This document shows, in pieces, positions 1 to 9,527 of a DNA stretch of 49,545 nucleotides; within the stretch, counting starts at the first letter, position 1, and every line of letters begins with the position of its first letter. The notes under the pieces were generated by a model, which had not been told where the DNA came from, searched no databases, and saw only the letters and a list, made by a program, of their open reading frames with translations. The stretch is from Caldilineaceae bacterium (GTDB lineage: Bacteria; Chloroflexota; Anaerolineae; Caldilineales; Caldilineaceae), in contig JAGRCP010000142.1 in NCBI GenBank assembly GCA_020433455.1, forward strand, positions 1 through 49,545, given 5' to 3'. The translations under genes were made by a program, and so were the position numbers.

Positions 1-116
1 TGGTCAAGGACCTGCGCACCGACGTCGAGACCGGCAATACCGGCGCGGTGCTGGACGGCGATCTGGACCCCTTTATTGAGGCCTGGCTGAAGCTGCAAGT
101 CGGAGAGAACGAGTAA
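1..116 (+). CDS. C-terminal fragment of an unidentified protein
   Basis: An open frame enters from the left edge (first full codon at base 3) and stops at TAA 114-116, giving 37 residues that end LQVGENE. The segment is soluble, acidic and helix-prone. The start and domains lie outside the window and I do not recognise the family. GC content and codon use match the genes downstream. Confidence 0.5.
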   Translation, partial: VKDLRTDVETGNTGAVLDGDLDPFIEAWLKLQVGENE

Positions 117-208
117 CCGGTAGAGGCGTATTGACGGCGTTCAAATGCAGCGCAGGCGTCTGGGTTTGTGCGGATTTCGCTGACAGCGTAAAGAATACGC
201 CGGCACAA

Positions 209-383
209 ATAATTCCTGAACGCGAGATTCTTCACTGAGGTTTCAGGACGCCTATACAGCTTGCGTCGATCCGTTCAGAATGACAGAAGCGCCTCGGATA
301 ATTCCTGAACGCTGGATTCTTCACTGAGGTTTCAGGACGCCGACACAGCTTGCATCGATCCGTTCAGAATGACAGAAGCGCCT
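209..383. repeat. Two tandem copies of an ~86-bp intergenic repeat (period 89)
   Basis: Bases 209-294 recur at 298-383 with few differences. Both copies contain the words ATTCCTGAACGC, ATTCTTCACTGAGG and GATCCGTTCAGAATGACAG. The second copy is followed by an inverted partner (see the next entry). Together they occupy most of the 450-bp gap between the first two genes. They resemble the 'TCATTCTGAACGGA' type of dispersed intergenic repeat found in several bacterial phyla; that comparison is from memory. No coding sense is evident. Confidence 0.8.
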
Positions 384-407
384 TGCCTTGTCATTCTGAA
401 CGGATCG
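356..407. repeat. 19-bp perfect inverted repeat (hairpin)
   Basis: CGATCCGTTCAGAATGACA at 356-374 is exactly complementary to 389-407, with a 14-nt loop. It belongs to the dispersed repeat above and could fold on either strand. It has no T-tract, so it is more likely a repeat-element arm than a simple terminator. Confidence 0.8.
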
Positions 408-566
408 GCGGGAGAACGGCAAGCATCCTAAGCGGCCAGTGAAGAATCCCGCGTAGCATAAAAGCCAACGCCGGAAACCGAACATTGCGCAAGTCTGTTC
501 ACAATACATCTACGAAAACAAAATAAGTCTCCCTGCCAACCCGCCACCCACACCGGAGGACACGCT

Positions 567-3500
567 ATGACGCCCGTCAAACTCGATCCCACCCTGCTGG
601 ATGCCATGAAGTTTCGCTGCATCGGCCCGCCGCGCGGGGGGCGCGTGGTCGCGGTTGCCGGCCACCCCACCGACCCGGCCACCTTCTACTTCGGCGCGTG
701 CGCAGGCGGCATCTGGAAGTCGGATGACGGCGGTATGTACTGGAAAAACCTCAGCGACGGCCAGCTCCAAAGCTCGGCCGTGGGCGCGCTCGCGGTCAGC
801 GAGGCCGACCCCAACGTGATTTACGCGGGCATGGGCGAAGCAACCATCCGCGGCGATGTTTCCTGGGGCGACGGCGTCTACAAATCCACCGACGGCGGTG
901 AGACGTGGCGGCACTGCGGCCTGAGCGACACCCATCACATCGCCAAAATCCGCATTCATCCCCGTGACCCGGATGTAGTCTACGTCGCGGCGCTGGGCCA
1001 CGCATTTGGACCCAATGCCGAACGCGGCGTCTTCCGTTCTCAGGACGGCGGCGCAACGTGGGAGAAAGTCCTCTACGTCAGCGATAAGGCGGGCGTGGCG
1101 GACCTTACGCTGGACCCCAACAATCCCCGCATCCTCTACGCCGCGGTCTATGAAACCTATCGCAACTTCTGGTCCCTCTCCAGCGGCGGGCCGGAGAGCG
1201 GGCTGTGGAAATCAGCGGACGGCGGCGATACGTGGACCGATCTCAGCGCCAACCCGGGCCTGCCCACGGGCCTTAAGGGGAAGATCGGCGTGACCGCCGC
1301 GCCCCAAGCGGGCCGGGTATGGGCCATCATCGAAGCCGAAGGCGACAAGTCCGGCGTCTATCGCTCCGATAACGACGGCGCGACGTGGCAACAGGTATCC
1401 GCCAATCGGGACCTGATCCAGCGCCCCTGGTACTACTGCCACATCTTCGCCGATCCCCAGGACGGAGATACGGTCTACATCCTCAACCTGAAGATGTGGA
1501 AATCTACCGACGCGGGCGTCAACTGGACCGAAGTCACCACGCCCCACGGGGACAATCACGATCTCTGGATCGACCCGGCCAATCCCCGGCGCATGATCGA
1601 GGGGAATGACGGCGGCGCGTGCGTCTCCTTCAACGGCGGCGACAGTTGGAGCACCGTCTACAATCAGCTTACGGCCCAGTTCTACCACCTGGACATTGAC
1701 AACCAGTATCCCTATCGGGTCTACGGCACCCAGCAGGATAATTCCAGCATCTCCGTGCCCAGCGCCACGGAAAAAGGGGCGATTCCCTGGGGCGACGCCT
1801 ACAATCCGGGCACGGGCGAGAGCGGCTACATTGCGGTAAAGCCCGACGATCCCAATATCGTCTTCATCGGCGCGGTGGGCAGCTCGCCGGGCGGCGGCGG
1901 CGCGCTCCAGCGTTACGATCACCGCACCCGGCAACTGCGCCTGGTCACCGTCTGGCCCGAGGGCTACCACGGTCACGATCCGGCCGAGCTCAAATACCGC
2001 TTCGCCTGGACGTTCCCCATCGTCTTTTCGCCCCACGATCCGGACCTGCTTTACGCCACGGGCAACCACGTCTTCCGCACCCGGGACCAAGGCGACAGTT
2101 GGGCGTGCATCAGCCCCGACCTTTCACGCAACCAGCCCGAGACCCTCAAGGCGTCAGGCGGACCCCTGACCCTGGATACCAGCGGTGCGGAGACCTACGG
2201 GACGGTCTTCGCCTTTGCCGAATCGCCGGCGACCGCGGGCGTGCTCTGGGCGGGCAGCGACGACGGCCTGGTCCACATCTCCCGGGATGACGGCGCAACG
2301 TGGACCGACGTGACGCCCGGCGATCTGCCGGATGACGCGCTGGTGAGCCTCATCGAACCGGCGTGGCACGACGCAGGAACCGCGTATCTGGCCGCAACCC
2401 GCTACAAGCTGGACGACTATCGCCCCTATCTTTTCAAGACCGACGATTTTGGCCAAAGCTGGCAGGTCATCAACGGGGATTTGCCCGAGAATGAGATCAG
2501 CCGCGTCATTCGCCAGGACCCGGTCCAGCCGAACCTGCTTTTTGCAGGCACGGAAACGGGCCTCTACGTCTCGCTGGATGATGGAGCAAGCTGGCAGCGT
2601 CAGCAGGCCAATCTGCCCGTCGCGCCCATCTACGACATGAAGATCAAGGAGTGCGATCTGGTCATTGCAACCCATGGCCGCTCCTTCTGGATTGCCGACG
2701 ATATTACCCCCCTGCGGGAGTACGCGGCCGGGCTGGCTGCCAATGCGCCCCAGCTGATCGCCCCGCGCCTCACCGTGCGCCACTGGAATAATTTCTATGT
2801 GGGCGTCTTCGGCGGCAGCGCGCGTAAAAACTACATGCTCCACCTGGGCGCGGGCCAGGTTACCTACGAAGAGAAGCGGGACGATCACGGCGAGCGGAGC
2901 CGTATGATCCTGGACGGCGGCGAAAATCCGCCCGAGGGTGTCATCATCTACTACATTCTGCCCGACGGGTTGAGCGACGAGGCGCGCAAAGCCGTCACCC
3001 TGACCCTGCGGAATGAAGCGGGCGAGGAGATCCGCGCCTTCTGCGCACGCCCGGAAACGAATACGGATGAGGGCGCGAAAAAGAGCCCCAAGGGCGAGCG
3101 CACCCTTGCCGCTGAGGCGGGGCTAAACCGTTTCATATGGGACATGCGCTATCCCGATGCGGTTACGGTGGCAGGCGATCCCACGGTGCAGGACGCCGGA
3201 ATCGGGCCGCGGGCCGCGCCCGGCATCTATCAGGTTGAGCTGAAGGCAGGCGACGTCACCCGCACCCAAAGCTTTGAACTCAAGGTAGATCCCCGGCTGG
3301 ACGTAAGCCAGGCGGATATGGATGCGCAATTTGAACTCTGGCGGGAAATCCGGGACAAGGTGAGCCAAGTCCACCAGGGCGTAACCCGCCTGCAGGACGC
3401 GCGCCGCCAGGTTCAGGAATGGATGACGCGCAGCAAAGCGAGCGCCGGGCCTGAAGCGATCCAGTCTGCGGGCCGGGCGCTGGTCGATCGCCTCAACGCA

Positions 3501-3788
3501 CTGGAAGCCCGACTCATCCAGACCGAGGCCAAAAGCGCGGGGGATCGCCTGCGTCTCAAGGCGCGGGTAAACCAAAAGCTCATCAGCCTCGTCAGCGTGG
3601 TGGCTGCGGCCGACGCCCGGCCCACCCGGCAAGCCTACGCCGTTTTCGCCCACCTCGCACAGCAGGCGGATGAAGGTCTGGCCGAACTGGATGAACTGTT
3701 GACCACCGACATGAACGCGTTTGTAGAGTTGATTCGCGGGGCGGAAATTCCGCCAATTGTTATTGAAGGCGGAGGAAACGGCGGGTAA
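567..3788 (+). CDS. Large BNR/Asp-box (sortilin/VPS10-like) beta-propeller protein, 'glycosyl hydrolase'-type annotation
   Basis: The protein has 1073 residues and starts at ATG 567 behind GGAGGA (556-561). It belongs to the WD40/YVTN/BNR-like family often labelled glycosyl hydrolase. The N-terminal ~700 residues carry at least ten Asp-box motifs of the form S-x-D-x-G-x-T-W (SDDGGMYW, STDGGETW, SQDGGATW, SADGGDTW, SDNDGATW, STDAGVNW, TRDQGDSW, SRDDGATW, TDDFGQSW, SLDDGASW). This indicates one large or two stacked beta-propellers. The start RCIGPPRGGRVVAVAGHP is typical of this family. The last ~350 residues hold a beta-rich segment and a helical C-terminus. I see no signal peptide, whereas many relatives are secreted. 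No catalytic residues can be assigned, so a sialidase activity should not be assumed. It may be co-transcribed with the next two genes. Confidence 0.85.
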   Translation: MTPVKLDPTLLDAMKFRCIGPPRGGRVVAVAGHPTDPATFYFGACAGGIWKSDDGGMYWKNLSDGQLQSSAVGALAVSEADPNVIYAGMGEATIRGDVSWGDGVYKSTDGGETWRHCGLSDTHHIAKIRIHPRDPDVVYVAALGHAFGPNAERGVFRSQDGGATWEKVLYVSDKAGVADLTLDPNNPRILYAAVYETYRNFWSLSSGGPESGLWKSADGGDTWTDLSANPGLPTGLKGKIGVTAAPQAGRVWAIIEAEGDKSGVYRSDNDGATWQQVSANRDLIQRPWYYCHIFADPQDGDTVYILNLKMWKSTDAGVNWTEVTTPHGDNHDLWIDPANPRRMIEGNDGGACVSFNGGDSWSTVYNQLTAQFYHLDIDNQYPYRVYGTQQDNSSISVPSATEKGAIPWGDAYNPGTGESGYIAVKPDDPNIVFIGAVGSSPGGGGALQRYDHRTRQLRLVTVWPEGYHGHDPAELKYRFAWTFPIVFSPHDPDLLYATGNHVFRTRDQGDSWACISPDLSRNQPETLKASGGPLTLDTSGAETYGTVFAFAESPATAGVLWAGSDDGLVHISRDDGATWTDVTPGDLPDDALVSLIEPAWHDAGTAYLAATRYKLDDYRPYLFKTDDFGQSWQVINGDLPENEISRVIRQDPVQPNLLFAGTETGLYVSLDDGASWQRQQANLPVAPIYDMKIKECDLVIATHGRSFWIADDITPLREYAAGLAANAPQLIAPRLTVRHWNNFYVGVFGGSARKNYMLHLGAGQVTYEEKRDDHGERSRMILDGGENPPEGVIIYYILPDGLSDEARKAVTLTLRNEAGEEIRAFCARPETNTDEGAKKSPKGERTLAAEAGLNRFIWDMRYPDAVTVAGDPTVQDAGIGPRAAPGIYQVELKAGDVTRTQSFELKVDPRLDVSQADMDAQFELWREIRDKVSQVHQGVTRLQDARRQVQEWMTRSKASAGPEAIQSAGRALVDRLNALEARLIQTEAKSAGDRLRLKARVNQKLISLVSVVAAADARPTRQAYAVFAHLAQQADEGLAELDELLTTDMNAFVELIRGAEIPPIVIEGGGNGG

Positions 3789-3848
3789 GATACGATAACC
3801 TCACAGAACCGTAAAAAATTACGTATCTGTGAGAGGCAGACGCCCGTC

Positions 3849-5816
3849 ATGTCAAAAACGAGATCCCGCGCGCAGGGGGAAGCGCTGAAAGCCGCGGTCT
3901 ACGCAATCGGCCGGAATCAGTTCAAGCTGGACGCTTTGCCCGACCCGGCTGATTTCCGCGATTACGTATTCATCTCGACGTTGGCCGATATCCCCGTCTA
4001 TCGGGAGTTGGAAGCGTATCAGGAAGCAGGCGTGCCGGTGTTAAACCAAGGGAACGAGGGCTCATGCACCGGCTTCGCCCTGGCCACCGTGGCTCATTAC
4101 CTGCTGCGCACGCGGCAGGTAATCCCCAGCGATGACCAAGTCAGCCCGCGCATGTTTTATGAAATGGCCAAACGCTACGATGAGTGGGAAGGCGTCACGT
4201 ACGAGGGATCCAGCGCACGGGGGGCCATGAAGGGCTGGCACAAGCACGGCGTCTGCTCGGAAACGCTCTGGCCGTATCAAGCCTATGGAGAAGACCGGGC
4301 CTTGACCGCGGAGCGGACCCGGGACGCGCTCTCCCGCACGCTGGGCGCCTACTACCGCATCGACCGCCGGGACCTCACGGCCATGCACAGCGCTCTGGCG
4401 GAGGTAGGCATCCTTTTTGCCTCGGCGCGCATCCACGAAGGCTGGAACGCGCCTCATCCTCAGACAGGGCGTATCAACCTCGCCGACCAGATCAGCGGCG
4501 GCCACGCCTTTGCCATTGTGGGGTATAACCGGCAGGGCTTTTGGGTGCAAAGCTCGTGGGGCGAGGAGTGGGGCAAAGGCGGCTTCGCCCTGCTCACCTA
4601 CGATGACTGGCTGGTCAACGGCATGGACGTGTGGGTGGCCCGGCTGGGCGTACCGGTGGACGTAAATCGCCCCCGCGCGCAGGCCGAATTCTTTCCCTAT
4701 GATGAACATGACGTGCGCGCGCTGGGCCTGGATCGGGTTCGCTCTCACATCGTGCGGGTCAACACCCAGGGCAACCTCAGCCACCACGGCTCCTACGCCA
4801 CGTTTCGGGATGACGTGGAGCGCATCTTCGACGAGGCCATTCCCGAGCAGACCAAAGGGTGGGCCACCCGACGCCTCCTCATCTACGCGGGCGGCGGTCT
4901 CACCTCCGAAGACGAAACCGTCACCCGCATGATGTTCACCGGCGCGCGGCTGCTGGGTCAGGAAATCTACCCCTTGGCCTTCATTTGGAACACAGACTCG
5001 CTCCCGGTTCTGGACACCATCATCAACGCGGCTTATGGGCGCTTGAAGCCCGAGCACATCCATCCCCAGCCCGAATTTTTCCAGCAGCGGCTGGACTACG
5101 CGTTAGAGCCGCTGACCCGGGAACAGGCCGGCCTGCTCTACTGGCGCACCATCAAGGAGTACGGGCATCTGGCAACCCGGAACGAAGAGAGTGCGGTCCG
5201 GATCGTCCTGGCCAATCTCCAACGCTTTTTAGATGCCTATCCCGATACCGAAATCCACCTGCTGACCCACAGCGCGGGCAGCATCTTTCTTGCGCCCATG
5301 GTCCAGTACATGACCGCGCCGACGGACCGGCCTATCGAAGAGGGCCCCATGGCGGACCGCCGGCGCACCGGCCTGGGCATGACCCTCAAAAGCTGCACGC
5401 TATGGGCCCCCGCCATCCGTACGGACCTGTTCAAAGCGACCTACCTGCCCCCAATTGAAAGCGGGCAAATCGAACGCTTCACCCTCTACACCCTCTCGGA
5501 TGAAGTGGAGCGCAACGATTGCACCATGGCGCCGTACAGCAAGTCCCTGCTCTACCTCATCTCCAATGCGCTGGAGGATATCAGTTACGTCCCCCTGCGG
5601 CGGGATGACGGTCAGCCGCTGGCGGGCATGGAAAAATTTGTGCGCAGCGAACCCTGGCTGCACGATCTCTTCCAGCGGGAGAACTGCGAATGGGTCCTCT
5701 CGCCCAACGATTATGATCCGAAGAGCGAAAGGGCCGCCCGCAGCCAAAGCCACGTACACTTTGAGGAAGAAGTTACCTTTCACTCCACCGTGTTGCGCAT
5801 CCTCAATTCAGCCTAG
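3849..5816 (+). CDS. Papain-like (C1) cysteine peptidase fused to an alpha/beta-hydrolase-like domain
   Basis: This is a 655-residue cytosolic-looking protein. Residues ~35-270 form a papain-fold peptidase: the nucleophile region LNQGNEGSCTGFA has Cys73, and GGHAFAIVGY has His219. The third block reads QSSWGEEWGKGG, so the papain Asn (NSWG) is replaced by Ser235. Residues ~310-655 are a second domain with a nucleophile-elbow-like LLTHSAGS (Ser475) and a predicted alpha/beta topology, probably a serine-hydrolase-like module. The start ATG 3849 follows a weak GAGAGG. It lies 60 bp after the propeller gene and 8 bp before the transporter gene. The substrate is unknown. The peptidase call is firm, and the hydrolase call rests on one motif and its context. 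Confidence 0.8.
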   Translation: MSKTRSRAQGEALKAAVYAIGRNQFKLDALPDPADFRDYVFISTLADIPVYRELEAYQEAGVPVLNQGNEGSCTGFALATVAHYLLRTRQVIPSDDQVSPRMFYEMAKRYDEWEGVTYEGSSARGAMKGWHKHGVCSETLWPYQAYGEDRALTAERTRDALSRTLGAYYRIDRRDLTAMHSALAEVGILFASARIHEGWNAPHPQTGRINLADQISGGHAFAIVGYNRQGFWVQSSWGEEWGKGGFALLTYDDWLVNGMDVWVARLGVPVDVNRPRAQAEFFPYDEHDVRALGLDRVRSHIVRVNTQGNLSHHGSYATFRDDVERIFDEAIPEQTKGWATRRLLIYAGGGLTSEDETVTRMMFTGARLLGQEIYPLAFIWNTDSLPVLDTIINAAYGRLKPEHIHPQPEFFQQRLDYALEPLTREQAGLLYWRTIKEYGHLATRNEESAVRIVLANLQRFLDAYPDTEIHLLTHSAGSIFLAPMVQYMTAPTDRPIEEGPMADRRRTGLGMTLKSCTLWAPAIRTDLFKATYLPPIESGQIERFTLYTLSDEVERNDCTMAPYSKSLLYLISNALEDISYVPLRRDDGQPLAGMEKFVRSEPWLHDLFQRENCEWVLSPNDYDPKSERAARSQSHVHFEEEVTFHSTVLRILNSA

Positions 5817-5824
5817 AAATCGCC

Positions 5825-7045
5825 ATGTCCAGCCGCCCTACTTTGCGACCATCATCGCAACTTCGCCCGGTCCGGGGAACTGCCGGCTGGTCGCCCGATT
5901 TTCTGCTGATTACCCTGGCCGATTTTGTGGCGCGCACAGCCTACCAAATGGGCAAATCGCCCCTGCTGCCCATCTTCGCCGCATCCCTGGGCGCGTCGGA
6001 GTGGCTGCTGGGCGTCATCGTCTCCGTCTCCACCCTGACGGGGATGGTCCTGAAGCCGGTCATCGGCCTCCTGTCGGATCGTTGGGGGCGGCGCATTTGG
6101 CTTCTGGCCGGAACGGCCTTCTTTGCCTTCATGCCCTTCACCTACCTCTTCATCGCCACGCCGGAACAGCTCTTCACCGTGCGCATCATCCACGGCCTGG
6201 CCACGGCCATCTACGGCCCCGTCACCCTGGCCTTGGTGGCGGAGCAGAGCGGCAGTCGGCGGGCCGAGGGATTGGGCTGGTTCGGCCTGGCCCGCAGCGG
6301 CGGCTATATCGCAGGCCCGGCGCTGGCGGGCTGGCTCCTCCTCACCCTGCCGCCGCGTCAGGTCTTTGCGCTGACGGGCGTGCTGGCCTGCGCCGCGTTC
6401 GTCCCCGTCTTCCTGCTGCGTGAGCCGGCGGACGGTCCCCGCACGCGCCCCCACTCGGCTCCTTCCCTGCAGGGCATGCGCCACGCCCTGCGCGTCGCCG
6501 GGGCGACGCCCGCGCTCTGGCTGAGCGGAAGCCTGGAGTTTCTGGCCTTTGCGGGCCTCTACGCGACCAAAGCCTTTCTGCCCCTCTACGCGCTGAATCA
6601 GCAGACCAGCGTCGCGATCATCGGCCTCTTCTTCGCGGTGCAGGAAGCGACCCACGTCCTGGGGCGTCCCTTGGGCGGCCGCGCCGGCGACCGCTGGGGC
6701 TACCGGACCGTCATCGCCGCGGGCATGTTCCTCCTGGCCGGAGGGTTGGCCGGCCTGACGCTGGGTCGGCAGGGAGCGGGCCTGCTGGTCCCGGCCGTCA
6801 TCATGGGCCTGGCCCAGGCCCTCATCTTCCCCGCCACCACCGCGCTCCTCAGCGTGCAGACCCCGCCCGATCACCTGGGCGCGGGCATGGGCCTGCTGGG
6901 CTCGCTGCAAAACGCGGGCAAGGTGGCCGGTCCCCTGCTGGCCGGCGCGCTGCTTACCGGGATATCGTACGAGATGATGTTTTGGGGACTGGCGGGCGTG
7001 TTGGCCGCGGGCGGGGTGAGGGTGTTGGGGATGAGGCGTAGTTAG
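5825..7045 (+). CDS. Major facilitator superfamily transporter
   Basis: This 406-residue integral membrane protein has about 12 predicted helices. The MFS motif between helices 2 and 3 reads GLLSDRWGRR, with a second copy in the C-terminal half, GGRAGDRWGYR. The overall pattern resembles drug- or sugar-efflux MFS permeases. The substrate cannot be read from sequence. It starts 8 bp after the peptidase gene, suggesting one transcript. The ~30-residue soluble N-terminus before the first helix is somewhat long. The next genes (CRISPR operon) begin 125 bp downstream. Confidence 0.88.
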   Translation: MSSRPTLRPSSQLRPVRGTAGWSPDFLLITLADFVARTAYQMGKSPLLPIFAASLGASEWLLGVIVSVSTLTGMVLKPVIGLLSDRWGRRIWLLAGTAFFAFMPFTYLFIATPEQLFTVRIIHGLATAIYGPVTLALVAEQSGSRRAEGLGWFGLARSGGYIAGPALAGWLLLTLPPRQVFALTGVLACAAFVPVFLLREPADGPRTRPHSAPSLQGMRHALRVAGATPALWLSGSLEFLAFAGLYATKAFLPLYALNQQTSVAIIGLFFAVQEATHVLGRPLGGRAGDRWGYRTVIAAGMFLLAGGLAGLTLGRQGAGLLVPAVIMGLAQALIFPATTALLSVQTPPDHLGAGMGLLGSLQNAGKVAGPLLAGALLTGISYEMMFWGLAGVLAAGGVRVLGMRRS

Positions 7046-7170
7046 CGGAATTTGATCCTGCGAAAAATGTTGACTAAAATGACGGTGCCGCGGCAGCGGC
7101 CTCCAATACTCTACCAGCATGGCTACAAGGCTGAATATAACCCCGCCCCATTCGACATAGGAATGCAGCT

Positions 7171-8274
7171 ATGGAAATTTCACTCAGAACCTTAACGCCC
7201 ATCTGGACCGGCGGCGTGGAAACCGGCACGATGGACCGCATTCACGAAACCGGCATCATCGGCAGCCTGCGCTGGTGGTACGAGGCGATTGTGCGGGGGC
7301 TAGGCAGCGATGCATGCGATCCGACGTCGCATTCCTGTATCTACGACCCTGAAAAGCCGAACAATGGCTTATGTGACGTCTGTCAGCTTTTCGGCGCAAC
7401 AGGTTGGCGGCGACGCTTTCGGCTTGCTGTCAGCAACGCTAATTTGGAGGACGCCTGGTCGGGCGGAACAATAAATGTTAAGCCGCCTGACCGAAACCGG
7501 GGATGGTACCTCAACTCCGGCAAAACAGGAACATTTGATCTAAAAATTATGGGCGACGAAAAAGCGCAAGCCCAAGTGTTGACATTAATCCAATTTGTTA
7601 GCCAATGGGGCAGCTTAGGCGCACGGCCGCAATTGGGATACGGCTTTGTCGAGATAGTTGATGTGCGGAATCCACCGTCATTGTCATGTAATGTTTGGAC
7701 TGAGATCGACCAGAATCAAATTGGCCGATCTTTGCCTGATTTGCGTACATTCACCTTCTTTATCTTGGATTTTGAGCCGCAGCAAAACGATTGGTGGCGC
7801 AAGGTCCCCGGTATCAGACCTCTCATTTCCGACAATCGTTATCGAAACGCCGTAGACAATCTGACTCATCATCACATGATACCAACAACACCGGCGCTAA
7901 AAAACGTTCTACGCTACGGTACAGGGTGGTCTTCGAGTGCGTTGCCCCATCAATTCTTTGGCACCTTGCGCGGCAACGAACGCAGGCGTGGCCAAATCGC
8001 CCTGAGTTGGGCCTACCAACAAAAAAACTCACCAATCTGGCGGATACGCGGCTGGACGTATCCGCCTCAGGTGGAGTTAGCCCAACAGCAGGAAATACAG
8101 CAACGCCTACAAGCCGTCCTGGGGAGACCGGAAACGTTATTACGGGCCTTGAATATTCAATACCGTTCGGCAACGGTCTCTTTTGCACCTGCAACGACGT
8201 TTTTCCAACCTGTAACCAGTAAAGAAATTCAGAGCTTTGTCAGTGAAGCATCAGTCACAGGAGTGTCGGCATGA
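7171..8274 (+). CDS. cmr1: Type III CRISPR RAMP protein Cmr1 (Cas7 group)
   Basis: This 367-residue RAMP protein starts at ATG 7171 after TAGGA. The N-terminus LTPIWTGGVETG followed by GSLRWWYEAIVRGLG is the hallmark of Cmr1, as is the cysteine cluster with CDVCQLFGATGWRRRFRL. A glycine-rich RAMP loop follows (GSLGARPQLGYGFV, ~residue 150-165). In type III-B complexes, Cmr1 caps the 3' end of the crRNA backbone and contacts target RNA. Here it is the first gene of the eight-gene effector operon and overlaps the ATPase gene by 4 nt. The C-terminal ~120 residues diverge from what I know of canonical Cmr1. Confidence 0.9.
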   Translation: MEISLRTLTPIWTGGVETGTMDRIHETGIIGSLRWWYEAIVRGLGSDACDPTSHSCIYDPEKPNNGLCDVCQLFGATGWRRRFRLAVSNANLEDAWSGGTINVKPPDRNRGWYLNSGKTGTFDLKIMGDEKAQAQVLTLIQFVSQWGSLGARPQLGYGFVEIVDVRNPPSLSCNVWTEIDQNQIGRSLPDLRTFTFFILDFEPQQNDWWRKVPGIRPLISDNRYRNAVDNLTHHHMIPTTPALKNVLRYGTGWSSSALPHQFFGTLRGNERRRGQIALSWAYQQKNSPIWRIRGWTYPPQVELAQQQEIQQRLQAVLGRPETLLRALNIQYRSATVSFAPATTFFQPVTSKEIQSFVSEASVTGVSA

Positions 8275-9527
8275 TAAGAGAGCTGGAGATTCATAATTTT
8301 CGGGGCATTCATACCGGCAAGCTGGATTCCCTGCGTCAATTTAATTTAATTGTTGGTCCCAATAATGCCGGCAAGTCGGCCATATTAGAGGCCATTTATC
8401 TGGCTGCCGCTGCCGATCGCCCTGCCGGCCTGACCGTTTCTGATAACGGCCGTTCTGAAAACTATCCCGTCACTTTGCCGACAAAAGACATGCTTGATCA
8501 GGAACCCGCCGATCATCTGGCCAAGCGCCATAAGCTTGGGAAGCCGTCTAACGGCGCCAATCACTTTAGCCAACAAGTTCTACAGATCACTATAAGCGAT
8601 GATCGGTTACCCATCCATACTTTTGAGCTAACTGCCGACAATGAGCCTCTCGACCAAAGCGAAGCGCAACAGATCAGTCTGTTTTGTATGCCGCCGCCCG
8701 ATCGAGAGCAAGCGGTACGTCTAACAGCTTTAGCGACTCAACTCACCGGCCAACCGGTAGAAAACTGGTCGACAGATCAACAGCTTACTTTTTGTTGGCA
8801 ACGTGAACTAACCTATTTTTATCAAGGAAGCGCCAGTTGGTGGGTCACCGGCAAACTTCCCCCGGCTCACCATGTGCTCTACTACGATATGCTCACTGTG
8901 CAGGAGCATCTTCCTGCGGCTTTTTATGAAGAGATGCTGGCCACTGTGCCAGGGTGGACGCAAAAAGTGGCCCGACGGTTTGGCCGTATTTTTGATCTCC
9001 CTCAGTCCTTCACCGTGCAATTTTTGCCCACGAAACAGGAACAGCAGGCTATCCAGGGCTGGATTGCTCCTGACGAAAGTACGGCTGTGCCCATTGACGC
9101 ATGGGGAGACGGCGCCCGTGCCGCCTTCAAACTCCTCACCCCTCTCGTCGCTTTGGCTCATTTGGCCACACCGGATAAACCGGGGTTGCTGTTGTGGGAA
9201 GAGCCGGAAATGTTTCAAAACCCACAAACCCTGGGCAAGCTCCTGCGCGAGGTCGCCGATATCGTACGCGGCAAACCTATCCAGGTTTTTATGGTTTCCC
9301 ACAGCCTGGAAGTTATTGCTCATCTAACCGAGATGTATCAGGACAATGCTTTTGCCGCCGACGAAATCATTACGTTTTTAGCAAGCCTGCAACAAGGCCG
9401 GCTACAATCCACCTGGTTTGATGTCAACAATTTACTTAGTTGGCTGGAGAGCGGTCTGGACCCCCGCGTTTGGGATGAGTTTGTGCCGCCCGTGCAGTTT
9501 CGTTTATCAGCGGAGCTGGAAGAATGA
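8271..9527 (+). CDS. OLD/RecF-like ABC-type AAA ATPase embedded in the CRISPR operon
   Basis: The protein has 418 residues. The N-terminus IRELEIHNFRGI and Walker A GPNNAGKS (residues 29-36) are typical of RecF/SMC/OLD-type ATPases. A signature-like segment WGDGARAAFKLL (~residue 283) precedes Walker B LLLWEEPE (~303-311) and an H-loop MVSHS (~341). No long coiled coil is seen, so it is nearer to OLD or PARIS AriA than to Rad50/SMC. The start ATGA overlaps the cmr1 stop and the end overlaps the TOPRIM-like gene by 4 nt. That arrangement mimics OLD/PARIS, where an ATPase acts with a TOPRIM nuclease. An effector or regulatory role in the CRISPR response is inferred. The ATPase assignment itself is secure. 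Confidence 0.9.
   Translation: MIRELEIHNFRGIHTGKLDSLRQFNLIVGPNNAGKSAILEAIYLAAAADRPAGLTVSDNGRSENYPVTLPTKDMLDQEPADHLAKRHKLGKPSNGANHFSQQVLQITISDDRLPIHTFELTADNEPLDQSEAQQISLFCMPPPDREQAVRLTALATQLTGQPVENWSTDQQLTFCWQRELTYFYQGSASWWVTGKLPPAHHVLYYDMLTVQEHLPAAFYEEMLATVPGWTQKVARRFGRIFDLPQSFTVQFLPTKQEQQAIQGWIAPDESTAVPIDAWGDGARAAFKLLTPLVALAHLATPDKPGLLLWEEPEMFQNPQTLGKLLREVADIVRGKPIQVFMVSHSLEVIAHLTEMYQDNAFAADEIITFLASLQQGRLQSTWFDVNNLLSWLESGLDPRVWDEFVPPVQFRLSAELEE

Noticed and set aside
1212..2090. Long minus-strand frame opposite the propeller gene
   Set aside because: It is antisense to a clear Asp-box protein in GC-rich DNA, which commonly gives long spurious frames.
567..3788. Calling the propeller protein a sialidase
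   Set aside because: Asp-boxes alone do not show activity, and the catalytic Arg triad, Tyr/Glu and Asp of sialidases could not be identified.
7046..7170. TTGACT at 7070 as the -35 of the CRISPR operon promoter
   Set aside because: No acceptable -10 box lies 16-19 bp downstream; the promoter could not be placed.
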